DNA of 64,000 bases from Thraustochytrium sp. TN22 (GCA_013306675.1 JABLUY010000171.1:1-64000); one strand, 5' to 3'; positions 1 to 10,337 are shown, counted from the stretch's first letter. Notes: generated by a model not told the origin, from the sequence alone. Made by a program: numbers and translations.

Positions 1-1139
1 GCCAGCGCCTGCACCCCGTTCTCGCTCCGGCTTGCGGCACGTTTCTTCTGCCTGCCCGCGCTCGCCGGCCGGCGCTCGCCGCCGCGCCGCGGCCGCGCGG
101 CGGCTGAGGTCGAGCGAGGGGCGGCGGGGCGGCGCGCTCCTGCGGCGTCCACGGCGTGGCTGCTCGTAGGCGGGCGGGCGGGCGTCCGCCGCAGCGCACG
201 CCGCCGCACTCCCGCTGCCGCGAGGCCGGGAGGGACCCGCGAGAGGGAGGGAGTCGCCACGAGGGACTCGGAGAGCGAGGGCGAGAGCGAGAGCGACTTG
301 GAGAGCGACCGAGCGAGTCCGCGAGCCCGGGCGAGCGGTCCTCGAAAGCCTGACTCCAGCGCAGCGCGGCGCAGCCTGGACTCGGTGCAGGCGGCGGCGC
401 TGCGCCTGCCCGACACGTCAGGCTGGTGGTGGTGTCCTTGGTGTGCGGCCGACTGGCGGCTTGCCGGCCCAAGCTCGGCACCGCTTCAAGTTGCCGGGCC
501 GGAGCAGTGTGCGCGCCCGCGAGCCACCGCGCGTTCTCGCTCGGCCGCGCCTCGGCCGCGCTCGCTGGTTCGCTGACTGTTCATGACGAGAAGGTTGGCA
601 AGATGCGAGTCGTACGTGGCATTTGAAGCACAGGCAAGGTCAGTGAGCAGCGAGGGAGCAAAAGAGAGCACCTGCACAACTCGACACGCTTCGTCGTACG
701 TGCGAGCTGACGAGTAGATTGCATGCGCCCTTGGAGCGCGATCTCGCGTTTGGCCGCCTTGGCAAGCACCGCTGGGGCCATCTCCAGCCGCTGGGCCTTC
801 TCCAGCCGCTGGGCCTTCTCCAGCGGCGGCGCTGCCCTGCCGCGATCGACCCCGCGCCTCCGCACACGCATGCTGCAGCAAGCACAGATCGCTTGATATG
901 CTGCCCTCTCCTTCGCACCGGCGAGCAGAAGAGCGGAGCAACCAGCGACACACCGACAAGACTCCTCTTGGCCAGGCAATCGCCTATGCACGCACGATGC
1001 TTGCCCGCGCGCCCAAGTTCGATTCAGCGCCTGGAGCTGCAAAATGTTCAAGTCAAGCTACCAACACCCAACCGGAGCTCATAAACGGTCAGTCCCTTCG
1101 CTGAAGGGGAAGTGACTCCGCGTGCTTCATCTTGAAACG
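1..1139. other. GC-rich low-complexity DNA, no gene seen
   Basis: No reading frame here reads like a protein in either strand; all open stretches are Arg/Ala/Pro/Ser-rich products of biased composition. It contains a GA/GC-rich simple stretch around 260-340 and a three-unit 18-bp repeat at 780-829. It may be the 5' flank or untranslated region of a gene outside the window, but nothing proves that. Confidence 0.5.
780..829. repeat. 18-bp tandem repeat, about 3 units
   Basis: The unit TTCTCCAGCCGCTGGGCC is repeated with period 18; the first base of unit 1 differs and the third unit is partial and diverged. It is a minisatellite in non-coding DNA. Confidence 0.8.
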
Positions 1140-1703
1140 GACTCATCACCAGCAACGATGGTTGCGTGCCTCCTCGCTTGCAGTGGGCTCCATGACGGCG
1201 ACATTCATGTGATCGCAGACGCCGCCATGCCCGCTGTGGGGGTGGAGAGCTCGCGGTGCGCTGGCGCTCGCGACTGCTCCACGAACCGCACCTTGGACAC
1301 CCTCATGCTCCTCGCCGGCGTCGCGATGCTCGTGGGCGTCGTCGAGAGCTGGGGCGAGTCCCACCGGGTCACGGCCCGAGCCGAGAGCCCGGCGTTCCTT
1401 GCCTGCGAGCGAATCCTACGACCATCGTCTCATCTTCGTGCTCACGGGCCGTCGCGGGCTGCTCAACATCGTAGACAACGAGAAGCCCGTGGTCCGCGGC
1501 GACGCCACCTCGGGCGTGCCCATGCACGTGTCCACGCTGAGCAGCTCGGGCCACGCGCTGCGTCTGCAGGTGAGCACCTCTCAGCGCCTGCTCTCGCGCC
1601 TGGACGACGACGTGATCGCCTTCCGCAAGAGGGTGTCCGGGGGCGTCTTTTCATCGCCGAGCAGCTCTCGGGCAGCTCTCGCGGCGCCCGTGCGGTGGAC
1701 CTG
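1140..1703 (+). pseudogene. Possible decayed or intron-containing gene fragment, unidentified
   Basis: Three successive segments read like protein with GC-rich third positions, but in different frames. The first, in the frame of the ATG at 1158, holds a hydrophobic stretch (LMLLAGVAMLVGVVESW) near 1300-1350. The second, from about 1400 to 1640, reads RRGLLNIVDNEKPVVRGDA and continues as soluble protein. The third resumes the first frame near 1645 (RLFIAEQLSGSSRGARAVDL). No family is recognised. The frame changes at about 1400 and 1645 could be indels in a dead host gene or very short introns; no clear GT-AG pair was found. It may also be chance, because the region is strongly compositionally biased. 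Confidence 0.3.
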
Positions 1704-2149
1704 ACCTGCGCACCCACGCGTGTCACGCCTCGCCCCGCTCGGCCGCGGACTCGCCCTCGCCGGGTCCCTGGCACTTGCGGTCGGCGTCGTGCTTCGCGGC
1801 GGCCGTCAGCACCGCGCCGCAGCCCGCCACGTCACGGGGCCCGCCCGCGCCGCGCTGTGCCGCGCAGTGCCGCGCAGTGCCGCGCTGTGCCGCGCCGCGC
1901 CGCGCCTCGCCATGTCAGCCCAGATTCCCCATGCCGGCCCCAAGCCACAGGCAGCGCGCCGCGCCGGCCGCGCAGCGCCGCCGCCGCGCCTCCCCGCGCC
2001 GCCGCCGCGCCGCCGCGCGCGCCGCCGCGCCGGTGCGCGCGCCGCCGCGCCGAGCTCGATCCTGGTTTGGGCTCTGCGAGTCTGCGCTCGCCTGGCATCA
2101 TGGCCATGGCCATGAGGCAGAAACAGAAACCCTTCGCGCCAGTGGCACC
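1704..2149. other. Extremely GC-rich spacer upstream of the monooxygenase
   Basis: Dominated by CGCCGCGC runs; the apparent open frames are poly-Arg/Ala/Pro artefacts. It probably holds the promoter and 5' leader of the gene starting at 2150. The long open frame of that gene extends upstream to 1775, but the upstream part has no protein-like character. Confidence 0.5.
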
Positions 2150-4354
2150 ATGCGGCGCGCAGCGGAGGCGCTCGCGCGGCGCGGGCCGGGCCGCTGCAGC
2201 GCCCGCGGGCCCGCTCGCGCCGCCGGCAGGCCTCTGAGCGGCAGCGCTGCGCATCGACGTGTTGGCGGCAAGGAGCAGCATGGCGCAGCGGAGGGACGCC
2301 GCGCGGCCGCGGCCACCACGGCGCCCGCGACGCCTGCGCTGCCGCGCGAGGTGGACGTGCTCATCGCAGGCGGCGGGCCGGTGGGCATGCTGACGTCGCT
2401 GCTGCTCTCGCGGCACGGCGTGGCCTCGCTGCTGGTGGAGCAGGGCGAGCAGGGCGGCGGCGACGCGGCTGGCGCCTCCGGGACGGGGCTGACCGCCAAG
2501 GACGGCGAGGTGGACGGGCAGGCGCACGCACACCCGCCGCACCCGCGCGCGCACGTGGTGCACACGCGCGCCATGGAGATTCTGCGCGAGGTGGGCCTCG
2601 AGGAGCGCGTCTGGGAGCAGGTGCCGCCCTCGGAGCACTGGAGGTGCTTCCGCTACTGCACGTCGCTGCTGGGCGAGGACATGGCAACCATGGACCACTT
2701 CCGCACGCCCGAGTTCCGCATGCTCGGCTCGCTCAGCCCGAGCCGCGTCGGCCAGCTCTCCCAGCCGATTCTCGACAAGCTACTGGACCAGGCGGCGCGC
2801 GAGGCTGGCGCGCACGTGGGCGCCGACTTCGCGCTCGGCCAGGTCGTTGACCGAGTGCAGGCCGCGGACGGGGACGCGGACGGCCGCGTGAGCGTGACTG
2901 TGCGGCCCGCCCGGGGCGGCGGCGAGCCACAGGTCGTGCGCGCGCGCTACGTGGTCGCTGCGGACGGCGCGCGCAGCGCCGTGCGGCGCGCGCTGGGCGT
3001 GCAGCAGCGCGGCGAGCACGACATGGAGTCCTTCGCCAGCATCCACTTTACGAGCAAGGCGCTCGGGGCGCGTCTCGCGCGCGAGCGCCGCGGCGCCATG
3101 CTCTCGTTCGTCTTCAACCCGAGCGCCATCGGCGTCGTGGTCTCGCACGACCTGCGCCGCGGCGACTGGGTCATCCACGTGCCCTTTTTCCCGCCTGCGC
3201 AGCATCTCGAGGATGTCTGCGGCAGCGAGGAGGCCTGCCGCGCCGTCATCCGCCAGTGCTGCCTCGCGCCCGGCGACGTCGACGATGCGCTGCACGACCT
3301 CGAGGTGCACTCCGTGCGTGCTTGGGGCATGCACGCCACCTGCGCCGAGACCTTCTCCGGGCTCGACGACCGTGTCTTCCTCGTGGGCGACGCTGCGCAC
3401 CAGTTCCCCCCATCGGGCGGCTTCGGCGTCAACGCCGGCCTCGTCGACGCCCACAACCTCGCCTGGAAGCTCGCGTACGCGCTCAAGGGCCGCGCCGACG
3501 CGCGCCGCCTGCTCCAATCCTACGACCTCGAGCGCCGTCCGGTCATCGAGGACGCGCTCAGCGTCGCGGTGGACAACTACCGCCGCGGCCTGCTGCCGGC
3601 GCGCGCCATGGGCCTCGAGCGCAATCTTGTGGCCACCGTAGTGTCCATGCTCGCGGGCGGCGGCGCCACGGGCAGCGGCGCCGCGAACCTCGTCGGCGGC
3701 CTGCTTACGCTCGGCAAGCAGCACCTGCGCGCGCCCGCGCTCGTGCGCTCCCGCGTCCAGCAGGTCGTCGAGCGCGACCAGGACGCCCTCCCGCTGCTCT
3801 TCCCGCGCACCGACAAGGGCTTCCAGTACAGTCCCGCCGCCGGTGCCGTGGAGGCTGCCGACCGGGCCGAGGCCTTGACGGATGACCTGCGCCCGCGCGA
3901 CTTTTGGCTCAAGCCGCACCTGGCGCGCGACCACCAGACCGACTTCGCGCCAGGCACCGAGCCCGGCAAGGCGCTCCCGCACGCCTGGCTTCGTCGCGAG
4001 GGGAGCGCAGCGCCCGAGTCCACGCTCGACATCGCCGCTTCGCTGCTGCCTCACTACGCGCTCCTGCACAGCGATCGCGCCGCCTGGAAAGACGTTCTCT
4101 CGGACCCAGCTCTGCAGGACCTTTTGCGCGGCGTCGCCATCGTCCCGGCTGGCGCCGACATGCACGGCGACGCGCTCTATTTCACGTCCACATCCGCCTG
4201 GCCCACCCTGCGCGGCGTCGGTCCGGAGGGCGCAGTACTCGTGCGGCCCGACGGTCATGTGGCGGCTCGCTTCCAGGCGCCAGTCTCTCCTGAGCGCATG
4301 CGCGAAACCCTCCGGTCCATCGGCCTCCTTGTGCCTTCCCGTGTCAGCAAGTAA
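2150..4354 (+). CDS. FAD-dependent aromatic-ring monooxygenase (phenol hydroxylase / MhpA-like)
   Basis: This encodes a 734-aa flavoprotein monooxygenase of the class A aromatic hydroxylase family, which uses NAD(P)H and O2 to hydroxylate phenolic or related substrates. Seen: an N-terminal Rossmann FAD motif GGGPVG at about residues 74-79; the second FAD-binding motif LVGDAAHQFPP followed by GGFGVNAGLVDAHNLAWKLA at about residues 405-440, diagnostic of the family; and a C-terminal region with PHAWL and a final domain matching the thioredoxin-like C-terminus of phenol hydroxylases. The start at 2150 was chosen because the about 65 residues before the FAD motif are Arg/Ala-rich and lack acidic residues at first, like a mitochondrial presequence; the open frame continues upstream only as low-complexity sequence. 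The substrate cannot be told from sequence. Confidence 0.88.
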   Translation: MRRAAEALARRGPGRCSARGPARAAGRPLSGSAAHRRVGGKEQHGAAEGRRAAAATTAPATPALPREVDVLIAGGGPVGMLTSLLLSRHGVASLLVEQGEQGGGDAAGASGTGLTAKDGEVDGQAHAHPPHPRAHVVHTRAMEILREVGLEERVWEQVPPSEHWRCFRYCTSLLGEDMATMDHFRTPEFRMLGSLSPSRVGQLSQPILDKLLDQAAREAGAHVGADFALGQVVDRVQAADGDADGRVSVTVRPARGGGEPQVVRARYVVAADGARSAVRRALGVQQRGEHDMESFASIHFTSKALGARLARERRGAMLSFVFNPSAIGVVVSHDLRRGDWVIHVPFFPPAQHLEDVCGSEEACRAVIRQCCLAPGDVDDALHDLEVHSVRAWGMHATCAETFSGLDDRVFLVGDAAHQFPPSGGFGVNAGLVDAHNLAWKLAYALKGRADARRLLQSYDLERRPVIEDALSVAVDNYRRGLLPARAMGLERNLVATVVSMLAGGGATGSGAANLVGGLLTLGKQHLRAPALVRSRVQQVVERDQDALPLLFPRTDKGFQYSPAAGAVEAADRAEALTDDLRPRDFWLKPHLARDHQTDFAPGTEPGKALPHAWLRREGSAAPESTLDIAASLLPHYALLHSDRAAWKDVLSDPALQDLLRGVAIVPAGADMHGDALYFTSTSAWPTLRGVGPEGAVLVRPDGHVAARFQAPVSPERMRETLRSIGLLVPSRVSK

Positions 4355-4565
4355 GGCAAGGACTCGGACCTGAACAAAACAGAGAAAAGAGGAACGCACG
4401 GCGTCCCTGTTGGCCAGGGCACCGCCATGACACCTTGGCACCATCTGGTATCAGCCATCACCTTCGCGCTTCTGTTACACGTATGCTTTTCTCTGCGTGG
4501 GCTGCGCGCGGTTCGAGACCCCTCTCGAGCGAGCCTGCGCGCGAAAGCGAATAGAGGCGACTAAC

Positions 4566-5348
4566 TTAGCTAGGAGGCCCTGCTGGCCTTCGCGTGGGGG
4601 CGGCGCACTCGCAGCGGCGCGAAGAGCGCAGGCCGAACTCCATCTCCATGATGGACAGCTTGCTCGCCTGCGCCTCGCCGCGGTAGTTGTCCACGGTGAC
4701 CTCGAGGTCCTCGTTGCGCTTGACCAGGCGCTGGATACGATCCTCGTACATTTTGCGCTGGTCCTCCATGGCGCGGCGCAGCTCCGTCTCGAGGCGCCGC
4801 CGCTGCGCCTCGGCGTCGCCCAGGCGCTTCTCATATATGGCTGCTTCGGCGCGACGCGCCTCGGTCTCGGTGGCAAGGCTGCCACGCAGCTCCTGTGCCT
4901 GCGCACGCGCTGCCACGGCCTCGGCCTCGACATCGCGCACGCGCGCCTGGAGCTCTTCCGCAGTATCTCGCAGGCGCTTGCGTTCCGCCGCGAAGAGCGT
5001 GGCGGTGCGCGTGGCGTGCTCGCGCGCCTCGCCCAGCTCTTGCCGCAGCTTGCAAATCTCGTGGTACATGTGCACTTTCTCCTTGGGCAGCTTATTCAGC
5101 TTCGGGTAGCGCTGCGCGTGCTCATAAGCGTCCGTGGCGCGCGCCGCGGACTTGTACCTGGCCACGGCCTCGGAGCGCGTGGCCAACGCCGAGCTCAGCA
5201 GCGCGTCGATGGCATCGGCCGCGCGCAGTGCCTGCTCATCCAGCGCAGCGGAGCTCGAGAAACTCGCGGCCACTGTGAGCGCCTCGGCCTGGCGTACACT
5301 CCGCGCCTCGCCGTCCTCGAGCTCCTCGCGCTCCTCGTCCTCGCCCAT
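4566..5348 (-). CDS. Coiled-coil protein of unknown function
   Basis: The product is 260 aa, beginning MGEDEEREELEDGE. The N-terminal 80 residues are acidic then Ala/Ser-rich; from about residue 85 onward (KEKVHMYHEICKLRQELGEA and on) the chain is a nearly continuous heptad-rich coiled coil of about 150 residues, ending in a basic Arg/Pro tail. No catalytic or membrane segment is visible and no family is recognised. An ATG 13 codons upstream (5387) is also in frame; 5348 was preferred because the acidic N-terminus begins there. The gene converges on the monooxygenase with 211 bp between them. Confidence 0.7.
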   Translation of the reverse strand: MGEDEEREELEDGEARSVRQAEALTVAASFSSSAALDEQALRAADAIDALLSSALATRSEAVARYKSAARATDAYEHAQRYPKLNKLPKEKVHMYHEICKLRQELGEAREHATRTATLFAAERKRLRDTAEELQARVRDVEAEAVAARAQAQELRGSLATETEARRAEAAIYEKRLGDAEAQRRRLETELRRAMEDQRKMYEDRIQRLVKRNEDLEVTVDNYRGEAQASKLSIMEMEFGLRSSRRCECAAPTRRPAGPPS

Positions 5349-5779
5349 GGTTGATGATTTTACTAACATCCTTGAAGACCATGGCATGTACTACCCTGTT
5401 TCATCCGTTGAAGGGCTGCGCAACCCAAATTGGATTTCGAGTTCCGACTCTCCCAAGCACCGAGTTGAGTAGGGTCACTTGGCTTGTGGGACAGCTAGCT
5501 AGGCCTACTGCGTGAAGCACCACGTTGGGAGCTCTTCTTTTTTAATGGTTGCGCCCGGCTCTCATCATGGTCCGGGCTTGATAGCCTGCGCTTTGGTTAA
5601 GCGCCGACTCTCCCAAGCACCGAGCAGAGTAGAATCACTTGGCTTGTGGGACAGCTAGCTAGCTAGGTGGGGCATGTACGAGGCAGTGAGCTCTGCGTGA
5701 GGCACTGCGTAAGGAGCTCTTCTTGATGGTTGCGCCCGGCTCTCATGGTCCGGGCTCGACAGCCTAGCCTGCGCTTGGT
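5349..5779. other. Intergenic region holding a tandem duplication
   Basis: Lies between the start of the coiled-coil gene and the end of the Rpn2 gene. Most of it is the 160-bp tandem repeat described separately; it also contains CTAGCTAG runs near 5493 and 5653. No further gene is seen. Confidence 0.6.
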
Positions 5780-5788
5780 TTAGCGCCG
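5444..5788. repeat. About 160-bp tandem duplication overlapping the Rpn2 stop codon
   Basis: Copy A (5444-5603) and copy B (5604 to about 5788) both begin CCGACTCTCCCAAGCACCGA, share the ACTTGGCTTGTGGGACAGCT block, the GGTTGCGCCCGGCTCTCAT block, and end in a GGTT(T)A(A)GCGCC motif. Copy B runs through the TAA stop (5780-5782, minus strand) and the last codons of the Rpn2 gene, so the unit appears to be a duplicate of that gene's 3' end. The copies differ by several substitutions and small indels (for example an extra block near 5665-5690 in copy B). Confidence 0.85.
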
Positions 5789-8665
5789 GGAGGGCTCGAC
5801 CCACTCAAAGGGGGCTGGTGGCTCGGCAGAATCCTCGTCATCGTCCTCCTCCTCGTTGGAGGCGCCAAGGGCCGAGCCGGTCGGGGGCACGGTGACCTTC
5901 ATCACGTCCTCGTCGTCGCCCGGGTGGCGGTCGCGCAGCACAAAGATGCCCATGGGGTTGGCCGTGGGGTAGACGGGGACGTAGCGCTCGTCGGAGCCCT
6001 GCTTAAAACGGATGAACTTGCTCTGCTGCGCGGTGACGCGGAGCGGGTTGGTGAGCTTGGTGACGGGGGCGGCGTCGTCCTCGGGCGCCGCATCCTTCTT
6101 CTTCTTGGAGGTCTTGGCATCCTCGCCGTCCTCGTCCTCGTCCATGGCCTCAAGGCCAGTGTCCTTGCGCTTGAGCGCCTCGCGCGCCTTCTGCTTGGCA
6201 GTCATGGAGAGCACGGCGGTCTTGACGCGCACCTGCTTCTTCTCCTTCTTCTCCTGCATGGGCTTGGGGTAGTCAAAGAACTTGAGATCCTCGTGGCAAT
6301 CGACAGCAAAGGCGGTGGGCATGTCTAACCTGCCATTGACGCCGATGAGCGCGGTGGGCGTGAGCGTGAGGGAGATCATGTGCAGCATGGGGTACCAGTA
6401 CCAGTACTGGGTCCAGAGCACCATGCCGACGACGGCCGGGGGCTTGGTGAAGCCGATGCGGGACTTGAGCTCGACCTTGACGTTGCGGCCGCCCGCGTCG
6501 ATGAGGCCTGTCGCGAGGATGGCACCCATGCGCGTCATGGTGGGCGAGTGCTTGGCGTCGCCGATGGTGTCGGAGAGGGTCTGGCGCAGGCTCTTGGCCT
6601 TGGCGTTGGTCTCCGGGTTCTGCTGCATGAGAAGCATGGCGCAGGCCAAAAGGGCGCCCTGCTTGACAAAGTCGACCTTATCCTCCTTGAGGTGCTCCAG
6701 CAGGTTGAGCGCCTCGGTGGGGTGATCCATGTGCGCGCAGCCGATGGCGAGCGCCATGCAGGCGCCGTAACGCACGTGCGGGTTGTAGCTCTCCGACAGG
6801 AGAGCAATGAGCTCGGGCAGGCGCTCGGGCACGTTGAGCATGAGGAAGCCGAGCGAGGTGACCGCGGCTCTTCGGACGTCGTCCGCCACGTCTGAGACGG
6901 CCACGTGCAGCAGGCGGCGGATGGCGGCGTTGTTGGCCGTGCCGGCGTAGGCGAGACCGACCGTGTACATGCCACCATAGCGAAGGATCGGGTCCTTGTC
7001 GCGGCAGAGCTGCTCGATGAGCGCGTCGGCGGCCTCCTCCTGGCCGTACATGATCATGGCCACCGCGAGGCCGAGGCCGCGGATGATCTTCTCGTGCTGG
7101 GTGTCGTGCGCGTAGCCCAGCATGTCGGCGATGTTGTCGGCATAGGTGCTGCCACCGCCCAGCATAATCATGCCCATGGCGAGCGCGGCGCCCTCGCCCG
7201 CCACGGCGTTGTCGTTGTACACCACGTTTTGCAGCTTCTCGGCCAGGCCGGCGTCGCCCGAGGCCATGGCCACCAAGCCAACGCCCAGGCAGGCGCCGTG
7301 CTGCAGCGGCTCGCGCGCCGTCTCGTTCTCCTGCTGGCCCGCGCCGTCCAGCGCCGTCACCAGGTACTCGAGCGCGCTCGTGCCCTCCTGGTTGCTCGCG
7401 CCCTCGCCCGCGTGGATGAGGCCCAGCGCGTACAGGGCGCCGCCCTCCGAGTACGGGCTCTGCGAGGCGGCGGCGCTCGGGTCCGCCGGCAAGTACGGCC
7501 GCAGCAGGTCCATGCTAGGCTTGACATTACCCTTGTGGATCACGCCCAGGCTCGCCGTCGCCGTGAACTTGGCCCAGTTCGTCGCGCGCCCCAGCCACTC
7601 CAGGTTGTTGCGCACAAAGGAGTCCACCGTCGTGCCGGCCTGCAGGTAGCCGTGCGCCACGATGGTGGCGTTGTGGAGCACCGAGTTCTTGCGGCCCTGC
7701 TCCACCGACTGCTTGAGCAGCTTGAGCCCCAGCGCGTCCGTCTTGTTGTTGCGGTACAAAAAGTCCAGGTACATGGCCGTGCTCACGCCCTCGCCGAGAA
7801 TCTCGCGCACGGTCCGCAGGCGCCGCTCCTCGCCGTCCGGCAGGTCCTCCGTGGCGCGCGAGCCCTCCGGCTTGGGCAGCTCCGCCAGCAGGCTCGCCAC
7901 AAAGTGCTGGTCCTGCAGCTCCATGAGGTCAAAGACCGCCTGGTACGCCACAAGGTAGCCGTCCTCGCCCTGGTCCATGAGCTTGAGCAGGAGCGCCGCG
8001 TACTTTTTCACCTCGCCGAGGTAGTGCAGGCAGGTGGCCAGCTCAATGTGCTTGCACGAGTCGCGCTGGCCCTCGTACAGGCGCACCAGCGTGCCAAAGA
8101 CGTCGCGCCGGAACGACCGGCTCGACACGTGCCGCTGGCACACCTGCATGCAGTGCGAGAGCATCTCCGGCAGCTGGTCGCCCGAGCGCACCAGGGCGTC
8201 CTCCACCTTGTCCAGGCGGTGCGCCTCCAGCGCAATGCCCAGCGCCTGCGAGAAGTTGCCCAGCTCGTAGCACTTCTCGAACATGCCCTCCACAATGCGC
8301 TCCAGCCGCGGATCCACCTCCGACTCCTCGCTGCGCAGCGCAATGTACTCCTCGATGCACTTGCCGACGATGGTCACCTCGTACTCGCCCGAGGACCCGA
8401 CATCGAAGAGGTCGCCCGACGTCAGCGCCAGCCGCAGCGCGTCGTCGTACTCCTCCAGGTGGTAGAAGCACTTGCTCGCCACGAAGGCCGCGAGCTCCTG
8501 GTGCGGGAAGCTCTCGTCCTCCGACAGCGCCTCGATCGCGTCCAGCGAGTCCGCTACCTCCGCCCAGTGCTCGTCCAGCACGTCCACCAGCTTCTCCAGC
8601 GCGTACGCCTGCAGCTTGTCATCCTCCTCCTCCAGCAGGCCCAGCAGGCCGCCCGCGCTGTTCAT
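5780..8665 (-). CDS. RPN2: 26S proteasome regulatory particle subunit Rpn2/PSMD1
   Basis: This 961-aa protein is the large non-ATPase scaffold of the 19S regulatory particle base, which binds Rpn10/Rpn13 and helps deliver ubiquitylated substrates. Seen: an N-terminal helical region starting GLLGLLEEEDDKLQAYALEK, typical of PSMD1; a central array of proteasome/cyclosome (PC) repeats, for example GGALYALGLIHAG, GLGLAVAMIMYG, YGGMYTVGLAYAG and VRYGACMALAIGCAH; and the conserved C-terminal beta domain (NPLRVTAQQSKFIRF, then GIFVLRDRHPGD). Length matches human PSMD1 (953) and yeast Rpn2 (945). A charged KKEKKQ / EDEDGEDAKTSKKKK insert near residues 790-840 is usual in the family. The frame is uninterrupted, so no introns are needed. 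It shares a GC-rich divergent spacer with the gene at 9282. Confidence 0.97.
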   Translation of the reverse strand: MNSAGGLLGLLEEEDDKLQAYALEKLVDVLDEHWAEVADSLDAIEALSEDESFPHQELAAFVASKCFYHLEEYDDALRLALTSGDLFDVGSSGEYEVTIVGKCIEEYIALRSEESEVDPRLERIVEGMFEKCYELGNFSQALGIALEAHRLDKVEDALVRSGDQLPEMLSHCMQVCQRHVSSRSFRRDVFGTLVRLYEGQRDSCKHIELATCLHYLGEVKKYAALLLKLMDQGEDGYLVAYQAVFDLMELQDQHFVASLLAELPKPEGSRATEDLPDGEERRLRTVREILGEGVSTAMYLDFLYRNNKTDALGLKLLKQSVEQGRKNSVLHNATIVAHGYLQAGTTVDSFVRNNLEWLGRATNWAKFTATASLGVIHKGNVKPSMDLLRPYLPADPSAAASQSPYSEGGALYALGLIHAGEGASNQEGTSALEYLVTALDGAGQQENETAREPLQHGACLGVGLVAMASGDAGLAEKLQNVVYNDNAVAGEGAALAMGMIMLGGGSTYADNIADMLGYAHDTQHEKIIRGLGLAVAMIMYGQEEAADALIEQLCRDKDPILRYGGMYTVGLAYAGTANNAAIRRLLHVAVSDVADDVRRAAVTSLGFLMLNVPERLPELIALLSESYNPHVRYGACMALAIGCAHMDHPTEALNLLEHLKEDKVDFVKQGALLACAMLLMQQNPETNAKAKSLRQTLSDTIGDAKHSPTMTRMGAILATGLIDAGGRNVKVELKSRIGFTKPPAVVGMVLWTQYWYWYPMLHMISLTLTPTALIGVNGRLDMPTAFAVDCHEDLKFFDYPKPMQEKKEKKQVRVKTAVLSMTAKQKAREALKRKDTGLEAMDEDEDGEDAKTSKKKKDAAPEDDAAPVTKLTNPLRVTAQQSKFIRFKQGSDERYVPVYPTANPMGIFVLRDRHPGDDEDVMKVTVPPTGSALGASNEEEDDDEDSAEPPAPFEWVEPSRR

Positions 8666-9281
8666 CCTCGCCGCCGGGCCCAGGGAACCGAACCGGCGCC
8701 CCGCCGCGCGCCGCCGCGCCGCCGCCGCGCGCTCGCTGCCCGGGAGGCCCGCGCGACGCGCCGCCCGCCCCGCCGCCGCCGCCCGCCCGCGAGCGCGCGC
8801 CCGCGCCGCCGCCGCCGCCGCCGCCGCCGCGCGCGAGACCGAGCCCGAGCCCGCCGCGATGATGATCTGCGCCAGGCCGCCAACGGCGCGAAGCTTCGCC
8901 GCGCGGGCCCGTTCTATCCTCGACCCTCCGTCTCATCCTCGCTCGCTCGTCTTTTCCTCGGATACCGCCCCGTTCTATCCTCGACCCTCCGTCGCATCCT
9001 CGCTCGCCCGCCTTTTCCTAGGATACGGCCCCGCTGATCCAGGATTTCCTCCATGTGACCGTTGGAGAGCGCGGCGGCCGCGGCGGCGAGGCGGCGCATG
9101 CAAGAACTGCATTGCAAGGCAGCGCGGCGCAGCGCGTGGGCGAGAACTCGGTCCGGGCGGCGGCGGCGAGCTCCAGCGGGGCGCGAGGAGCGGGCCGCAG
9201 GGCCGCAGGGCCGCGGACGCCCGCGGCGATTGGGAGGCCGCCTCGCGCGGAAGAGAGCCGAGCTGAGGACGAAGCAGAGGC
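8666..9281. promoter_or_regulatory. Divergent intergenic region, probable bidirectional promoter
   Basis: 616 bp separate the start codons of Rpn2 (-) and the BAR-like gene (+). It is a CpG-rich stretch with (CCG)n runs near 8760-8830 and a duplicated 61-bp pyrimidine-rich block. No TATA element stands out. The promoter role is inferred from position only. Confidence 0.45.
8908..9029. repeat. 61-bp tandem duplication in the divergent promoter region
   Basis: Two units with period 61 each contain GTTCTATCCTCGACCCTCCG, a CATCCTCGCTCG block and TTTTCCT[C/A]GGATAC. They are pyrimidine-rich on the + strand and differ at a few positions. Confidence 0.85.
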
Positions 9282-10295
9282 ATGTCGCAGCTGCTGCGGA
9301 AGCTGAGCTCGCGCGTGCTGGGGAGGGAGGAGGAGGATGGGTACCCAGAGTCGGGGGCCGAGGAGGACTTCGGCGCGGGCCGCAGCGTGTACGGGTACGC
9401 GACGGACGAGGAGGACACGAGGAGCTTGGACGGGAGGTGCGGGCTGGACAAGGAGCAGGAGCGCGAGTACAAGGAGCTGTATGATGCCTTCTTGGTCATG
9501 GAGGCGTCGCTGCAAAAGTACTGGAAGACGTGCACGGCCTTTTTGGAGGTGAGCTCGCTCATGCAGGAAGGCGTGGACCAAATGACGGCGGACGTGCTCT
9601 CCTTCTGCAGCTCCGTGGAGGAGGACGGCCTCATCCAGCGGCTAGAGAGCGATGCGCTGTGCATGCGCGACGCCATGCCGTGCGAGGAGGTCGTCAACGA
9701 GTCTGTGCGCCGCCACCTGCTGGGCCCCATGGGTGATCGCCTGGCCTTTTTCCAGGCCATCAAGGTGCGCGCTCGTGACCTGTCTGGCCTGCGCGGCAGC
9801 TATCGCGACCAGCGCAAGCGCTTGGGTCGCATGCGCGTAGACCGCCGATGCAATCCTGTCCGCCTCAAGGCCGCAGAGCACGAGCTCGGCGTGCTCGCCA
9901 ATCGCTTTGAGTCCACCTTCCGGGGCGTGCTCGCCGATTTGCAGGACCTGCACGAGAACCGCGCGCGCATTCTACGTGAGCCTTTTGATGCCCTTCGCAA
10001 GTGTCAGGTCGACTTTATGCGTCACCTGTGCGGAATCTTGGAGCTCGACCCGCAGGCGCATCCCGGCAGCCTTGCTGTATCAGCGACGGGCGCCTCCTCT
10101 GCGCACAATAACAACCAACGGGAGGACCCGCCGATGAAGAGCACCTCGTTTGCGAGCAAGGTCGCAATGCCAAGTTGCACCACGACGAGTTGCACCACGA
10201 CGACAAGGAATCTTGTTCAGCAGCAGCATGTGCTTTACCAGCAACAACAGCAGCTGCAGGTACAGCACCAGCACCAGCAGCAACATCACCAGCAT

Positions 10296-10337
<42 letters not shown>

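Noticed and set aside
4506-4522. GGTTCGAGACC, like a tRNA B box
   Set aside because: No acceptor stem, anticodon arm or A box can be placed around it.
6905-9037. Long + strand open frame opposite Rpn2
   Set aside because: It is an antisense shadow of a GC3-biased gene: composition is Arg/His/Leu/Val-rich and without domain character. The same applies to other long antisense frames at 2780-4444, 31472-34015, 13476-15035 and 44933-46159.
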